Below, one piece after another: positions 48,014 through 61,000 of a stretch of DNA of 64,000 bases; within the stretch, counting starts at the first letter, position 1; each line of letters starts with the position of its first letter. Location: positions 9,301,707 to 9,365,706 of the forward strand of contig NC_089581.1 of NCBI RefSeq assembly GCF_019320115.1, written 5' to 3'. The stretch is from Miscanthus floridulus (taxonomy: Eukaryota; Streptophyta; Magnoliopsida; Poales; Poaceae). A program made the position numbers and the translations under genes. Below the pieces are notes generated by a model. That model had not been told where the DNA came from and did not search any database. It was given only the letters and a program-made list of their open reading frames with translations.

Positions 48014-48803
48014 TAATGAGGATATGACACTCATGCATAGGACCATGTTTGGCACATGGTATGGAGGGGTAGAAGACCAGCAAGGATGTCCAAGTTAAGA
48101 AGGAGGCTCGAGGCTAATTCGGTTCGAGTCCCCGGGGTGGAGGCCCAAAGCAACTCAAGTTCGAGTCTGCCTCGGCCTTCAGGATCAGTCTGCCTTAAAC
48201 TGGTCATCTAGGACGCATCCGGACTCCGTTTTCGACGATCCACGTATGGTTGGAAAGCTAATTTGATAAGGAAACAAATCCAAGTGGTCTCACGTCAAAA
48301 GACCTTCAGAATTAATATGAATCGTCAAAACAAGTCAGCGTCCAGAATCTACCAGGGTGCTGCGACACCGTCTTTTGGTCCGTTGGACCGTGTATCGTGT
48401 TTGGGCCCATTAGGGGGCGCGTCCAGGGTAGGCGACGACCCTAAGACCTTTATAATCATACGCTGCCGTCGTCATTATGTTTTGGGTTTTGCTTAGATTA
48501 ATCTGTCAAAAATAGTTTCGCCGTTCATCAGTTTGTGAGACCCCAACTTCGTGAGATTAATTATTCATCTGTAATTTGGCTGCTTTCTTTCTTGTTCTTG
48601 CTTGTGTTCTTCGTTGCGTAGGCAAGGATTAGCCTTCTTAACGAGGTCAACCGTATATGTGTCTCGGCTGATAACTAGAGTAGTTGTGGTGCTAAGATTG
48701 CAGGGTTCGATCTTTTGATCTGAAGCCAAATCGGTATGTCATTTTCTGCCACAACGATAGTTATCTATACCTGACGGAAGATCGGGATCCCCGTTTCCAT
48801 TAA
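48014..48803 (+). repeat. 5' LTR of the 4-kb element
   Basis: 790 bp, colinear with 51252-52041 with scattered substitutions. Both contain gttcgagtcccc and gggcccattagggggcgcgt blocks. Confidence 0.88.
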
Positions 48804-48804
48804 G

Positions 48805-48817
48805 TGGTAATCAGAGC
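48805..48817 (+). promoter_or_regulatory. Primer-binding site (tRNA-Met type)
   Basis: The sequence tggtaatcagagc, one base after the 5' LTR, matches the usual tggtatcagagc with one extra a. Confidence 0.75.
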
Positions 48818-49775
48818 TAAGGTATACCGTCAGGTTCATATTTATCCCCTAGTTTGGAGTGTTTCGCATTCGTCTCATAGTCCAGTGCCATACTTTTTTC
48901 CTGTCCTAGAACCTTTCGCGCCATAGCTTTTGTATATTTCAGTTTCAGAGTCCGTCGTGTTGAGTTTGTGTCCTGGTTGAGGTCTTGTTACTGGTTAGGT
49001 CGTGTTAAAGTCTAGTTCGTGTGTTTTCTCCTATCGTTTACATCAAATCTTTGCTTCCGTGATTAATTTTGCGCACATTGTTTCCGTTTTGTCTAATTCG
49101 GAGCCAATTCTTAAAAGTGGTCTAGTTTTCACATACGAACTCGGATTTCGACGTTCCATATATCAAAATCGATCAGAAAAAAAATCGGATCCGTCCATCC
49201 CCGCCAACGCGGGGATGGAAATGTTTATTTTGTTAAAAAATTGGTCATAAGATCCTCTTTTTCTGGTCACAAGTTTTTTTGTCGTTTTTGAGCACGTCTT
49301 CTGAAATTTCCACAGGCCACACCTTTCACTTGTTTAGACTCATATTTTTTATGGTTACTTTTTTTATGCTCCTAAGTGAAGAAAAAATATCAAAAAAATA
49401 AAAAAAGTTGAAATTTCTGAAAAAACAATGATAGCCCAAAAAAATAGAAAAAAAAGAGGGGTAAAAGAGGAATAATATCTAGAAGAGCACATAGAGAAGG
49501 CCAAAGTGAGCTGTGTTAGCGTGTGCTGTCTGATTTCTTGTTTGTGTTGTTGTTGTCATCCACCATATTTGTTTTTCACACCCCTGTCACCTTGTTATCC
49601 ACCATACTTGTTTGTTACACACCTGGTACTTGAAACATTTTAGACTAGCAACGAGAACAAGTACTTTGGACTATAATTCGGTATTATTTTCTGCTACTGA
49701 CTTGTGTGCCAGATATACATATTATTCTTTGTGTGTCTTTCAAGCTCCACAAACTCTTTAAATCAGTACAGAAAA

Positions 49776-50889
49776 ATGGCCTTGCAATCTCGGTACCACT
49801 ACCTCACAGGTATCACGAACCAGCCACCGGTTGTACCGTCCACTGCTTGCGTTGGTAATAACTTTTTAAGAGCTTGGTAAGATGCTTCCACTTGCTATGA
49901 AAAGTGACATCATGGCAACAACGTAGTCATTTGATAGGGATAATACTTTTGTGTTGTCTTTTGCTGTCTTCTAATAATGATAGGTTGTTCGTATCCACTG
50001 ACTTATGATGGTATAAGTGCTGATGAGTACATGGAGTGGGAGATTGCCATATATAACATATTTGCTACTCGCTTTATTTGTCCAAGGAGGAAGGTAAAAA
50101 TGCAGCTACTGTTTTGCGATATTCTACTTTATCTTGGTGGAAGTCTTTAGATCCTTCTAATAAACCTCAAACTTGAAATGATATGAAACTCCTTATGCGA
50201 GAAATCTTTCTTAATCCACCTCCTGTTTTGACTTCATATGCTGAGGTGCACCATTTAGAGGAAGAGTCTGTTGTTATTCCTCTTGCTATGACTAACATTC
50301 TACAGGATAATGTCCATAAGCGAGAGGATGACATGAAAGCAAATGAGGAGCTCACAACCTCATATGCAATTTTAGAACCATCACTTCATAATGCACCTAT
50401 TACTCCTACTGAGAACACAAGTAATGCTCATGGTGCTACACTCACGGAATGTGAGAAATGTTTTAATGTACTAAATTTTTCCACAAACCATGCTATCATA
50501 GAGCAATTGTTAGTGAAACCCTCTCTTAATTTATCTCTGTCCCATGATAATCTGCTTGAAGTTCCTTGTGATAAAGATGAATTAGCTGATGTGCTTCAGT
50601 TTTACATGTTTTGGAACTAGTCACTTGTGTTGAAAATAAACATGTTATTCATATTGCTAATAAAACTAATGAGTTCAAACTGTTATCTTCTTTACATACT
50701 TTGGGTTACATTGAATTTAATATTTTGTGTAATCTAGATTGTTCGGAGGAGAGCCTTTTTAAATATGCTGATTTGCCTCGGTTTTCTAAACACACATATC
50801 ATGTTATTGGCAAATATAACAATAAGGGACAATATATGATACATCGAGTATACATTCGTAGTAATATGAAATTTTCTTTTATTGTATAA
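49776..50889 (+). pseudogene. Gypsy-type gag remnant
   Basis: Pieces in one or more frames read MALQSRYHYLTG (49776), ISADEYMEWEIAIYNIF with CPRRKVK (about 50010-50100), and NDMKLLMREIFLNPP (from about 50178). These resemble the retrotransposon gag domain (…EYLDWE… …RRKIK… …W.DMK..MR..F.P). The frame continues to a stop at 50620, then NKTNEFKLLSSLHTLGYIEF and SKHTYHVIGKYNNKGQY to 50889. Stop codons and frame changes break it. No nucleocapsid zinc knuckle was seen. Confidence 0.6.
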
Positions 50890-51251
50890 GATTATGATCA
50901 TTTAGAGGGCAGCCATAATAATACAAATATTTTCTCATGTTCCTCAAAGAAACAAGTTCACTTTCAAGAAGGGGGGCATTGTTGGTGGCTACCTATGTCT
51001 GCTAGACCATCTATTCCTGCATTGTCTTTGGTTAGTTCTAATTTTTTACAGGATAGTGTTGACATACATCGTGTGCATTCGGGTCATGGAGTTTACATGC
51101 TTGCTGAAATTTCTTAGAAATATGGTCACGTTCTTTCTCACACTTATTTGAGTTCCCTTTGTCTTCGCAACCCCGTTCTCCTTTATATTGTGTAGGATCA
51201 GTTTCAAGCACAATCGACGCCAAGGACGACTTTTCGTCAAGAAGGGGAGGA

Positions 51252-52036
51252 TGATGAGGACATGACACCCATGCATATGATCATGTTTGGCACATGGTAT
51301 GGAGGGGTAGGAGGCTAGCAAGGGTGTCCAAGTCAAGAAGGAGGCCTGATGCTAATTTGGTTCGAGTCCCCGAGGTGGAGGCCCAAAGCAACTCAAGTTT
51401 GAGTCTGCTTCGGCCTCTAGGACCAGTCTGTCTTAAACTGGTCACCCAGGACGTATCTGGACTCCGTTTTCAACGATCCACATATGGTTGGAAAGCTAAT
51501 TTGATAAGGAAGCCAATCCAAGTGGTATCACATCAAAAGGCCTTTAGAATCAACGGGAATCATCAAAACAAGTCAGCGTCCAGAATCTGCCAGGGTGCTA
51601 CAACATCGTCTTTTGGTCCGTTGGACCGTGTATCGTGTTTGGGCCCATTAGGGGGCGCGTCTAGGGTAGGCGACGACCCTAAGACTTTTATAATCATACG
51701 CCACCACCGTTATTAGGTTTTGGGTTTTACTTAGATTAATCTGTCAAGAACAGTTTTGTCGTTCATCGGTTTGTGAGACCCCAACTTCGTGAGATTAATC
51801 ATTTATCTGTAATTTGGTTGCTTTCTTTCTTGTTCTTGCTTGTGTTCTTTGTTGTGCAGGCAAGGATTAGCCTTCTTAGCGAGGTCAACTGGATACGTGT
51901 CTCGGTTGATAACTAGAGGAGTTGTGGTACTAAGATTGCAGGGTTCGATCTTTCGATATGAAGCCGGATCGGTGTGTCATTCTCCGCCACAACGATAGTT
52001 ACCTGTACCTGACGGAAGATCGGGATCCCCGTTCCT

Positions 52037-52041
<5 letters not shown>
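51252..52041 (+). repeat. 3' LTR of the 4-kb element
   Basis: 790 bp, same length as the 5' LTR. It is followed directly by a 29-bp C run. Confidence 0.88.

Positions 52042-52070
<29 letters not shown>
52042..52070. repeat. C homopolymer (29 bp)
   Basis: An uninterrupted run of 29 C directly at the 3' LTR edge. Its length is doubtful in any assembly. Confidence 0.9.
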
Positions 52071-52850
52071 GTTCACAGGCCCGGCCCACCCACTCACGAG
52101 CTCGAGCTGCTATGCCACTCCGAAGCTCCCCCACCCCCGACGATTTCTTTACGGTTTCTATTTTCTCACCCCGTCTCTCCTTATTCCCTCCCCCTACCGG
52201 CACCGCCCGTTCAACCCCTCTCCCTACCACCGCTGCTGCGCCGCTGCCGACTTCTTTGCCGTGCGGCAGCGCGCCGCCTGACCGGGCGTTCTTGGTCGGC
52301 ATTCCCCAGCGCCTCGCCCCGCCACGGCGTCGTCCAACGCTGTGCGAGCGCAGACACATCGCATCGCCCATCTTGGCGTTCTCGGCCGGCATGCCCCAGC
52401 ATCCGGACCCGCGCAGGAGCCCAGCTTTGCCGTCGTCGAGGGCTAGTGCCTCATACCGGTGCTCCTGGCGGATCTAGCGCCTTGTACTGCCGAGGGCTAG
52501 AGCCCAGCTTCCCCTGCCCTGGTGGATCTAGCGCCTCATACCGGCGCTCCTGGCGCCGCCGGCTCAGCTAGGGCAGCGGCGCCCTCCACGGCCCCCTGCG
52601 GTGGCGGCCCCTGGCCGCAGCGTCCCTTCCCCTCCGTCGGCGGATCAGATCATGACTCGCCTTCCCCTTGCCCCTCTGGTGGTGGCCGCGGCAGTAGGGC
52701 CCCTCCCCTGCATCCGGCTGTGGCATGGCCATCCCACGCGAACGGTGCTCCCCCCGCGACGACAGTTGCCGCGACCCATCTCCCCTTGATCATGCTTAGT
52801 TCAACAAATGTTAGTGTTTGCTATCTTCCAGCTTAGTTCAACAAACTTCA
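52071..52850. other. GC-rich segment of unknown origin
   Basis: Pro-, Ala- and Arg-rich frames are open on both strands. A short internal duplication occurs (cctcataccgg.gctcctggcg at about 52450 and 52528). No domain recognised. It could be a captured gene 5' end or part of an unidentified element. Confidence 0.35.
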
Positions 52851-53987
52851 ATGATGATCAGCTTTGTCAGATGCCAGAAGTCAACATGCTGTTTTAAAGT
52901 CCACTCTAAATATATTTGATCATGCTTCGTGGTTAAAACTAATATTTTCATGAGTGTTATTTATTCTCTTTTGTTCTTTCTTAAGTTCCGTGTGCAAATC
53001 CTAGGTGTTCTCCATCAAAGCACCCACCTCCAGCTACACTGCACTTTAAATATCTTTGATCAGACATTTGTTTTTGAGGCTTGTTTTCCATGCAAATTGA
53101 GTTATTCTGTGGTGCTTTCAAATTAAACTGTAAACCACTCACATTTTCCTTGTGGCTACAACAGGACGAAGGTCGACTGAGAGAAGCCTTGAACTTTGCC
53201 TTGTGGAGCTGTCTCTGACAGATGTGCTGCCTACTGGACCACAAATGCTTATGCCTTGATTAGTGTTGTACCTTGAAGTAGCGTGCCCTCCCAACTTGTT
53301 GTTTATAGTAACGTATAAAGGTTTGAGCGCATGTTTATATACCAGGCGTGATTTTTTACATACCACTTGGTGGGTATGTGTCTGAGCAACGACTGTGTGT
53401 GTGCTGATGTTGAAAAAAACTTTGCTGACAAAAAGTACGATTTTTTATCGCCCTTTCTACGTGACACAAATAATTTAACAAATCTTGTATGGTGTCTTTC
53501 ATCATAGAATAACGCCCTTATCCCTACAGCCATGTATACAAACAAACAAATATTGAACGACATTAACTATAGTCACACTTTTCAATACCTTTGTTATCTA
53601 ATTTTTTCTATATTTCTAACTGCAAATTCATTTTTTTAGTCTCCAGGAAATTAATTTCCCTTCATACCTAAATAGGATATCTATATTGCTTGTCAATAAA
53701 TCCCGATCTACCTAGTCAGAAATTTTAAAAAGGAAAAGCCAGGTGGACAACAACCACGTCAGAATTTAATAAAAAAACAGAAAAACCGGCTGAATAACAA
53801 CCACGTCAGATGTTTTTTAAAAAGTAAAACTGGCAATAAGCATATCGTAGAGGCGCACGCTAGAAAAACCGGCCCGTGGTTCGAGGCGCACGCTGTAGAA
53901 TCGGGCAATCGGATGTCTCAGCGGGGGCAACCTAGAGGGGTCGGGTATTGAATATTATTTAGTACCCAGGGCACCAACTAGCGTAGT

Positions 53988-53990
<3 letters not shown>
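52851..53990. other. AT-rich intergenic region
   Basis: No gene recognised. A small duplication with 'acaaccacgtcaga' occurs at about 53748 and 53799. Confidence 0.4.

Positions 53991-54057
<67 letters not shown>
53991..54057. repeat. (AT)n microsatellite, 67 bp
   Basis: An uninterrupted AT dinucleotide run of about 33 units. Confidence 0.95.
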
Positions 54058-54060
<3 letters not shown>

Positions 54061-54747
54061 CCTGTTGCTATCGAGTTACAGTATCGTGGAGTGGTACTTT
54101 GCTTAACGACATCTTCATCTCGAGTATATTTATATCTTTATTTGTCATCTTATGTTTGCTTTGTTTGTTATTATTACGCAACAAAAGGGGCTCGCACTAT
54201 GCCCTAGCTGTACTTATTACTAACCAGAAAACTCCAGCAGAAAGCAATGGCTTCCGGCCGGCGGTTCCCCCCGACGAACAAGGAGACAGATAATATATGT
54301 AGTCGCTCTCGCGCTAGATGGATCATATCGAATCTTTTGACTTCGCCAGCATCTAGGCGCGCGGCCGGCTGGGTGCCCTGCATACATGAACATGCCAGTG
54401 CCACGGAGAGTACTCGGGTTCTAGCCGGCATATGCCGGAAATTGTAGTTAGCAAACCATCCGTGGCAGTGTGGTACGGGCCTGCCTGCCGGTTCACCTGT
54501 TGCATTGTATACACACTAGTACACGGCTACACCTGACGTACCTGCCCCGTGCAGAGTCCCCTCGCCATCCGATTCCGAACACACGACTCCATGTGGCCAT
54601 ATGCTCTCTGCTTGTACAAGTCTTGAAGCTGGCAAGGCTGTGGTACCAGTTAACCAGTGCCACTATAGACCACACTATACCAGAATATGGTTATGTGCAT
54701 GTGCGTGCATGACCGATGGATACGGTATCCATCCATCACACTGATGA

Positions 54748-54845
54748 CCTCTGTTCGTTTGAACTTACTAGCCTAGCTTATTAGTCATGAAACGGTATTT
54801 TTCTCTCGTAACAAATCAGCTTCAGTCGACTTATCAACCGCAGAA
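54748..54845. mobile_element. Small grass MITE, copy 4, in the AO promoter
   Basis: It contains tgttcgtttgaactta, tttttctctcgtaacaaatc and agcttcagtcgacttatcaa blocks of the family at 15385, 18901 and 41745. Its right end lies about 110 bp upstream of the AO TATA box. Confidence 0.5.
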
Positions 54846-54952
54846 ACCGTCGAAAACCCTGGCGGCTCGCGTGGATCGCTTTCCACCGCCGGCGTCAGCG
54901 CGTGCATCATCCACACGACCCCGGCGCTGGAACCAGGACACGCCACACCGTG

Positions 54953-54959
54953 TATATAA
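54953..54959 (+). promoter_or_regulatory. TATA box of the aldehyde oxidase gene
   Basis: tatataa lies 144 bp upstream of ATG 55097, giving a predicted 5' UTR of about 110 bp. Confidence 0.65.
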
Positions 54960-55096
54960 TAGTAGACATAGGCGCGCGCGTGCCGGCTGTGTGACTGTGA
55001 GTGCCTCGTCCGGCTCTCTCGGTGCACTCGTCGTCCCGGAGGGGAGCGAGGTGGAGTGGAGCTAGGCAACTCGAGTCGTCAAGAAGGCTGGTGGAG

Positions 55097-58000
55097 ATGG
55101 GGAAGGAGGCGGCGGCGACGGTGGTGCTGGCCGTGAACGGCAAGCGGTACGAGGCCGCCGGCGTGGAACCGTCGACGACGCTGCTGGAGTTCCTCCGCAC
55201 CCAGACGCCCGTCAGGGGCCCCAAGCTCGGCTGCGGTGAAGGTATGCTGCCCGTCACTCACCATGCGCATGCATCCTTGTATGATGCTGTAGCTTCTGCC
55301 TTCGTGGATTAATTCGCAGCTGAGCTCCTAGCTTGGTTGCTAGAGAATCATCATCTGAACATCAGGAGAGCACACGGTAGTACGTTGCTTTCTTGAAACT
55401 TGAAAGCGATGTCCTACCCGAGTTTTAGGTGGTGAAGCTATGAGAGTTCATTTCCTAGCTTCTCTGTTTGTCTTCCTAGTAGAGGAGAATAGGTGGCGAG
55501 GGAATTCGTGTACACGTACGTGTGGGCTTCACCGTATGTTCACCGCAGCATATTTAACTTGCTGGTTCTTCTCATGGGCCCCTTTTGCGTCCCTGTTCCT
55601 GGCCTGGCTGCCTTCGATTTTCTCGTTTTCATCCCCAGTTTTCTTGGGACGTCAGAGTCGTCTCACGGACGCGCCAAGAAGCTGGGAGCCATAGAGGCAC
55701 AGGAAATCCCAGCAAAAATTCATACAAGTCTGTCTCCCAGGTACCCTCTCTGATCGGAGAAAAATCAGACACAATATATTATATCCTCTTCAATTAACAG
55801 CAACAACAACGAGATCACAGTGTTCGCCAGAAAAGGCAGAGAATCCAAGACGACCAAGAACTGAGGAGCTCCCAGTCCCAGGCATCTAGCGAGCTTTCTT
55901 GCAAAATCACCAAGAACAGACGAAGAAACTAAACATACAGTCACAGACTCACAGCACCCACAGATTGAAGACCACTCTGTTTTCGGCAGGCAACTGCTAA
56001 TCCAATTCCTGCTCTTCAGGTCTTCATCGTATATCATCAGAACACCAGAAAAAAAAAAGCAGGAAAAATTGCTACGGACCACTTTCTAGGCAGTAGGGCC
56101 AAACCTTTTTTTTTTCTTGCCCCTTCGTTTCCTGTAGATCAAGTACGCAAGATCTCGAAATGTCAGGCTCAATTATTGCGACGTTCCACCACAAAATGGC
56201 ACCTTTACACCCTGCATCAGGAACAGTAGCTGCAGGGAGTGCGCTTTGCACAGAACAGTGGTGCCAACCTTAAGCAACTTGCATTTTTTTATGTCGACAA
56301 TTTTTTTCTGCGTGCTTAGGGGGAAAAAGAAGCTAACCTCTTTGCCTTTTTTGAAAATTTTCGTTGTTACAGGTGGCTGCGGTGCATGCGTTGTCCTTGT
56401 CTCAAAATACGACCCGGCCACCGACGAGGTGACCGAGTTCTCAGCGAGCTCCTGCCTGACGCTGCTCCATAGCGTGGACCGCTGCTCGGTGACCACAAGC
56501 GAGGGCATTGGCAACACCAAGGATGGCTACCACCCAGTGCAGCAGCGCCTCTCCGGCTTCCATGCCTCCCAGTGCGGCTTCTGCACGCCTGGCATGTGCA
56601 TGTCCATCTTCTCTGCGCTTGTCAAAGCCGACAAGGCGGCTGATCGACCAGCCCCGCCTGCCGGCTTCTCCAAGCTCACTTCCTCAGAGGCTGAGAAGGC
56701 TGTCTCCGGCAACCTGTGCCGGTGCACTGGGTACAGGCCCATCGTCGACGCCTGCAAGAGCTTTGCAGCCGATGTTGATCTTGAGGACCTCGGCCTCAAT
56801 TGCTTCTGGAAGAAGGGTGATGAGCCTGCAGATGTCAGCAAGCTGCCAGGCTACAACAGTGGTGCCGTCTGCACTTTCCCTGAGTTTCTCAAATCTGAGA
56901 TAAAGTCCTCGATTGAGCACGTTAACAGTGCTCCAGTTCCTGTTTCTGACGATGGCTGGTATCGTCCTAAGAGCATTGACGAGCTTAACAGACTGCTTCA
57001 ATCTGACTCCTTCGATGAAAATTCTGTGAAGATAGTTGCTTCAAACACTGGGTCTGGGGTGTATAAGGATCAAGACCTTCATGGCAAGTACATTGACATC
57101 AAAGAGATCCCAGAGCTTTCAGTCATCAACAGAAGCAGCAAGGGTGTTGAGCTTGGATCAGTTGTGTCCATTTCTAAAGCAATTGAGGTGCTGTCAGATG
57201 GAAATGTGGTTTTCAAAAAAATTGCAGATCACCTGAACAAAGTGGCCTCTCCATTTGTTCGGAACACAGCAACCATAGGTGGAAATGTCATTATGGCGCA
57301 GCGGTTGCAATTTCCATCGGATATTGTGACTGTACTACTAGCTGCAGGTTCAACTGTCACTATCCAGCTGGCTTCCAAAAGGCTTTGCCTCGCCTTGGAG
57401 GAATTCTTGCAGCAGCCTCCATGTGATTCTAGGACCCTGCTGCTGAGCATATTTATCCCCGATTGGAGTTCAGATGGCATCACCTTTGAGACTTTCCGAG
57501 CAGCACCTCGTCCACTTGGCAATGCTGTCTCATATGTCAATTCAGCTTTCTTGGCAAGGACTTCAGTGGATGCAGGATCAAGGGACCATCTCATTGAGGA
57601 TATATGTCTGGCGTTCGGTGCGTATGGAGCTGATCATGCTATTAGAGCTAGGAAAGTTGAGGATTACCTGAAGGGCAAAACAGTGAGCTCGTCTGTTATA
57701 CTTGAAGCTGTTCGGTTGCTTAAAGGGACTGTTAAACCATCAGAAAGCACAACACATCCTGAGTACAGAATCAGCTTGGCTGTCAGTTTCTTGTTTACCT
57801 TCCTATCTTCCCTTGCCAACAGCTTGAATGAATCAGCAAAGGTTAATGGTCCCAATGGGTCATATAGTAATGGAGCCACAAACGGTGCCATCGAGCACTC
57901 ACCGGAGAAGCAGCTTAAGTTTGACAGCAATGATTTGCCAATACGATCAAGACAAGAAATGGTTTTGACTGATGAATACAAGCCAGTTGGCAAGCCAATT

Positions 58001-61000
58001 AAGAAAGCAGGGGCAGAGATCCAAGCTTCAGGTATATAATCTTATTTCCAATACACAAATAAACATGTTCATAAGATCATCATAACTTTTTTCTTCAGCA
58101 TACTCCGCAAAGAAAGCATATAATGGTCCTTCTGTTCATTTCTGACACTAATTTTAGTCATCGCTGAACTGTCCAATAAGCATCACCCCTGAACATTTTT
58201 AGTGCCTGCAGTTTCTTCACAAGACAATGCCCTTAACCATATTCCTTTTATTGACACAGGGGAAGCTGTGTACGTTGATGATATCCCTGCTCCCAGAGAT
58301 TGCCTCTATGGAGCATTTATCTATAGCACCCACCCTCATGCCCATGTAAAGGCTATCAACTTTAAATCATCTTTGGCATCACAGAAGGTCATCACAGTTA
58401 TCACCGCAAAGGATATTCCAAGCGGTGGACAAAATGTTGGTTCCAGCTTCCCGGGGTTGGGAGAAGAAGCACTTTTTGCAGATCCAGTTGCTGAATTTGC
58501 TGGTCAAAATATTGGTGTCGTGGTAATGTTTCCTTACTGCATCATGTTGATTTTTCCTTGCTGGTCACAAAACCATTTATATGTTTATGTCTCTCCAACC
58601 TTACTGCATCATGTTGATTTTTCAATCACTCAGATTGCTGAAACACAGAAGTATGCCTACATGGCAGCAAAGCAAGCTGTTATTGAGTATAGCACAGAAA
58701 ATCTGGAGCCACCAATTCTGACAATAGAAGATGCAATCCAACGAAACAGCTACTTCCAAACCCCCCCATTTTTAGCTCCTAAGCCAGTTGGTGATTACAA
58801 CCAAGGGATGTCTGAAGCTGATCACAAGATTCTATCAGCGGAGGTACATACTTTGTGATGTTTAAAGAGGATGTATACTTGACTTTCCCACAAGGGCAAA
58901 CAACTCATGCTTGGCATTTTTGTTTCTGCAGGTAAAACTTGAATCCCAATACTATTTCTACATGGAGACACAAGTGGCGCTAGCTATTCCTGATGAAGAT
59001 AACTGCATAACCATCTATTCTTCAACACAAATTCCTGAGGTCACGCAAAATGTGGTTGCAAAGTGCCTTGGCATTCCATTTCATAATGTCCGCCTCATCA
59101 CCAGAAGAGTCGGAGGAGGCTTTGGTGGAAAGGCAATGAAAGCAATACATGTAAGTCCTAAATAACTAGAGCTTGTGCTGAACTTTTCTATTTTCAGTTA
59201 CCAATGTACAGTGAACTAACATTCACACATCAGATTGAGGAAAAATGTGTTATAGATGACTGAATTTCCTGTCAGGTTGCATGTGCATGTGCGGTTGCCG
59301 CATTCAAGCTACGGCGTCCAGTTCGGATGTACCTTGATCGCAAGACAGACATGATAATGGCAGGCGGTCGACATCCTATGAAGGTGAAGTACTCTGTTGG
59401 GTTCCAGTCAGATGGCAAGATCACAGCCTTGCACATTGATCTTGGGATCAATGCTGGAATATCGCCGGATGTGAGCCCAATGATGCCACCTGCTATCATA
59501 GGTGCTCTCAAAAAGTACAACTGGGGCAATCTTGCATTTGACACCAAGGTCTGCAAGACAAATGTCTCATCAAAATCAGCAATGAGGGGTCCTGGAGATG
59601 TGCAGGGCTCTTTCATCGCTGAAGCCATCATTGAGCATGTTGCCTCAGCACTTTCAGTCGACACTAACACCATAAGGAGGAAGAACCTTCATGACTTCGA
59701 GAGCCTTGTAGTGTTCTTCGGAGAGACTGCAGGTGAAGCTTCTACCTACAGCCTAGTTACCATGTTTGATAAGCTGGCCTCCTCTCCAGAATACCAGCGC
59801 CGAGCTGAAATGGTGGAGCACTTCAACAGAAGCAACAAGTGGAAGAAGCGTGGCATTTCTTGTGTGCCAATTACATATGAGGTCAGGCTTCGGCCAACTC
59901 CAGGCAAGGTGTCTATCATGAATGATGGTTCCATTGCTGTTGAGGTCGGAGGGGTTGAGATAGGCCAAGGGTTGTGGACAAAAGTGAAGCAGATGACAGC
60001 ATTCGGATTGGCAGAGCTGTGTCCTGACGGCGGCGAAAGCCTACTGGACAAGGTTCGGGTTATCCAGGCTGATACATTGAGCATGATCCAGGGAGGGTTC
60101 ACCGGTGGGAGCACCACTTCTGAAACTAGCTGTGAAGCGGTTCGACAGTCGTGTGTTGCGCTCGTTGAGAGACTGAAGCCAATCAAGGAGAATCTGGAGG
60201 CTAAGGCTGGCACAGTGGAATGGAGTGCCTTGATTGCTCAGGTGAAGATAAGCTTGTAAATTCCAATTTTCTCACTACCATGCCAATAAAACAAATTGTT
60301 TAAACCCTTGTCTCCTTCCTTTAAGACAAGAAACGACAAGCAATAGCAGTAGCAATTTAGTGAGGAGATCCCATGATTCTGAGGAACACAATATTTGTCA
60401 GTATTTCAATTGGTCATGTCGTTTTGTTGCTTGTTTGCAGGCAAGTATGGCGAGCGTGAACTTATCGGCGCATGCATACTGGACCCCTGATCCAACTTTC
60501 ACAAGCTATTTGAACTATGGAGCTGGCATTAGTGAGGTATCCAAACTGCATGAAAAGCACAGCAAGCGCAGTTATCAAGCCAAATTGTTGGAGGCTGCAC
60601 CTTTAGTCGTGCTTAATGCTGACATATGATTGGTAATTTCATCGTAGGTGGAAATTGATGTCCTGACGGGAGCAACAACAATTCTAAGGAGTGACCTTGT
60701 CTATGATTGCGGGCAAAGCTTGAACCCTGCTGTCGATTTGGGCCAGGTCAGCCGAAAAATAAAAACCATCCAGCTGATCACTTCATCAAAGGAAATATGA
60801 TGATCCTCTAAACATTATCTATCATTAACACAGGTGGAAGGTGCATTCATCCAAGGAGTAGGCTTCTTCACAAACGAGGAGTACACAACCAACTCTGACG
60901 GGTTGGTCATCAACGATGGCACATGGACATACAAGATCCCCACAGTCGATACCATTCCAAAGCAGCTGAACGTTGAGCTGATCAACAGCGCCCGCGACCA

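Larger units (their letters stand above)
48014..52041 (+). mobile_element. LTR retrotransposon, 4.0 kb, gag remnant only
   Basis: Direct repeats at 48014-48803 and 51252-52041 (790 bp each) begin t(a/g)atgagga(t/c)atgacac and end ccgtt-cc-attaa. A primer-binding site, tggtaatcagagc (48805-48817, initiator tRNA-Met type), follows the left LTR. A purine run, gaaggggagg (51241-51250), precedes the right LTR. CCCCC flanks both sides, so the target duplication is uninformative. The interior of 2.4 kb has a gag-like remnant and no protease, reverse transcriptase or integrase. Confidence 0.88.

Noticed and set aside
48115..48140. B-box-like gttcgagtcccc suggesting a tRNA gene
   Set aside because: It is part of both LTRs of the 4-kb element and no tRNA fold surrounds it.
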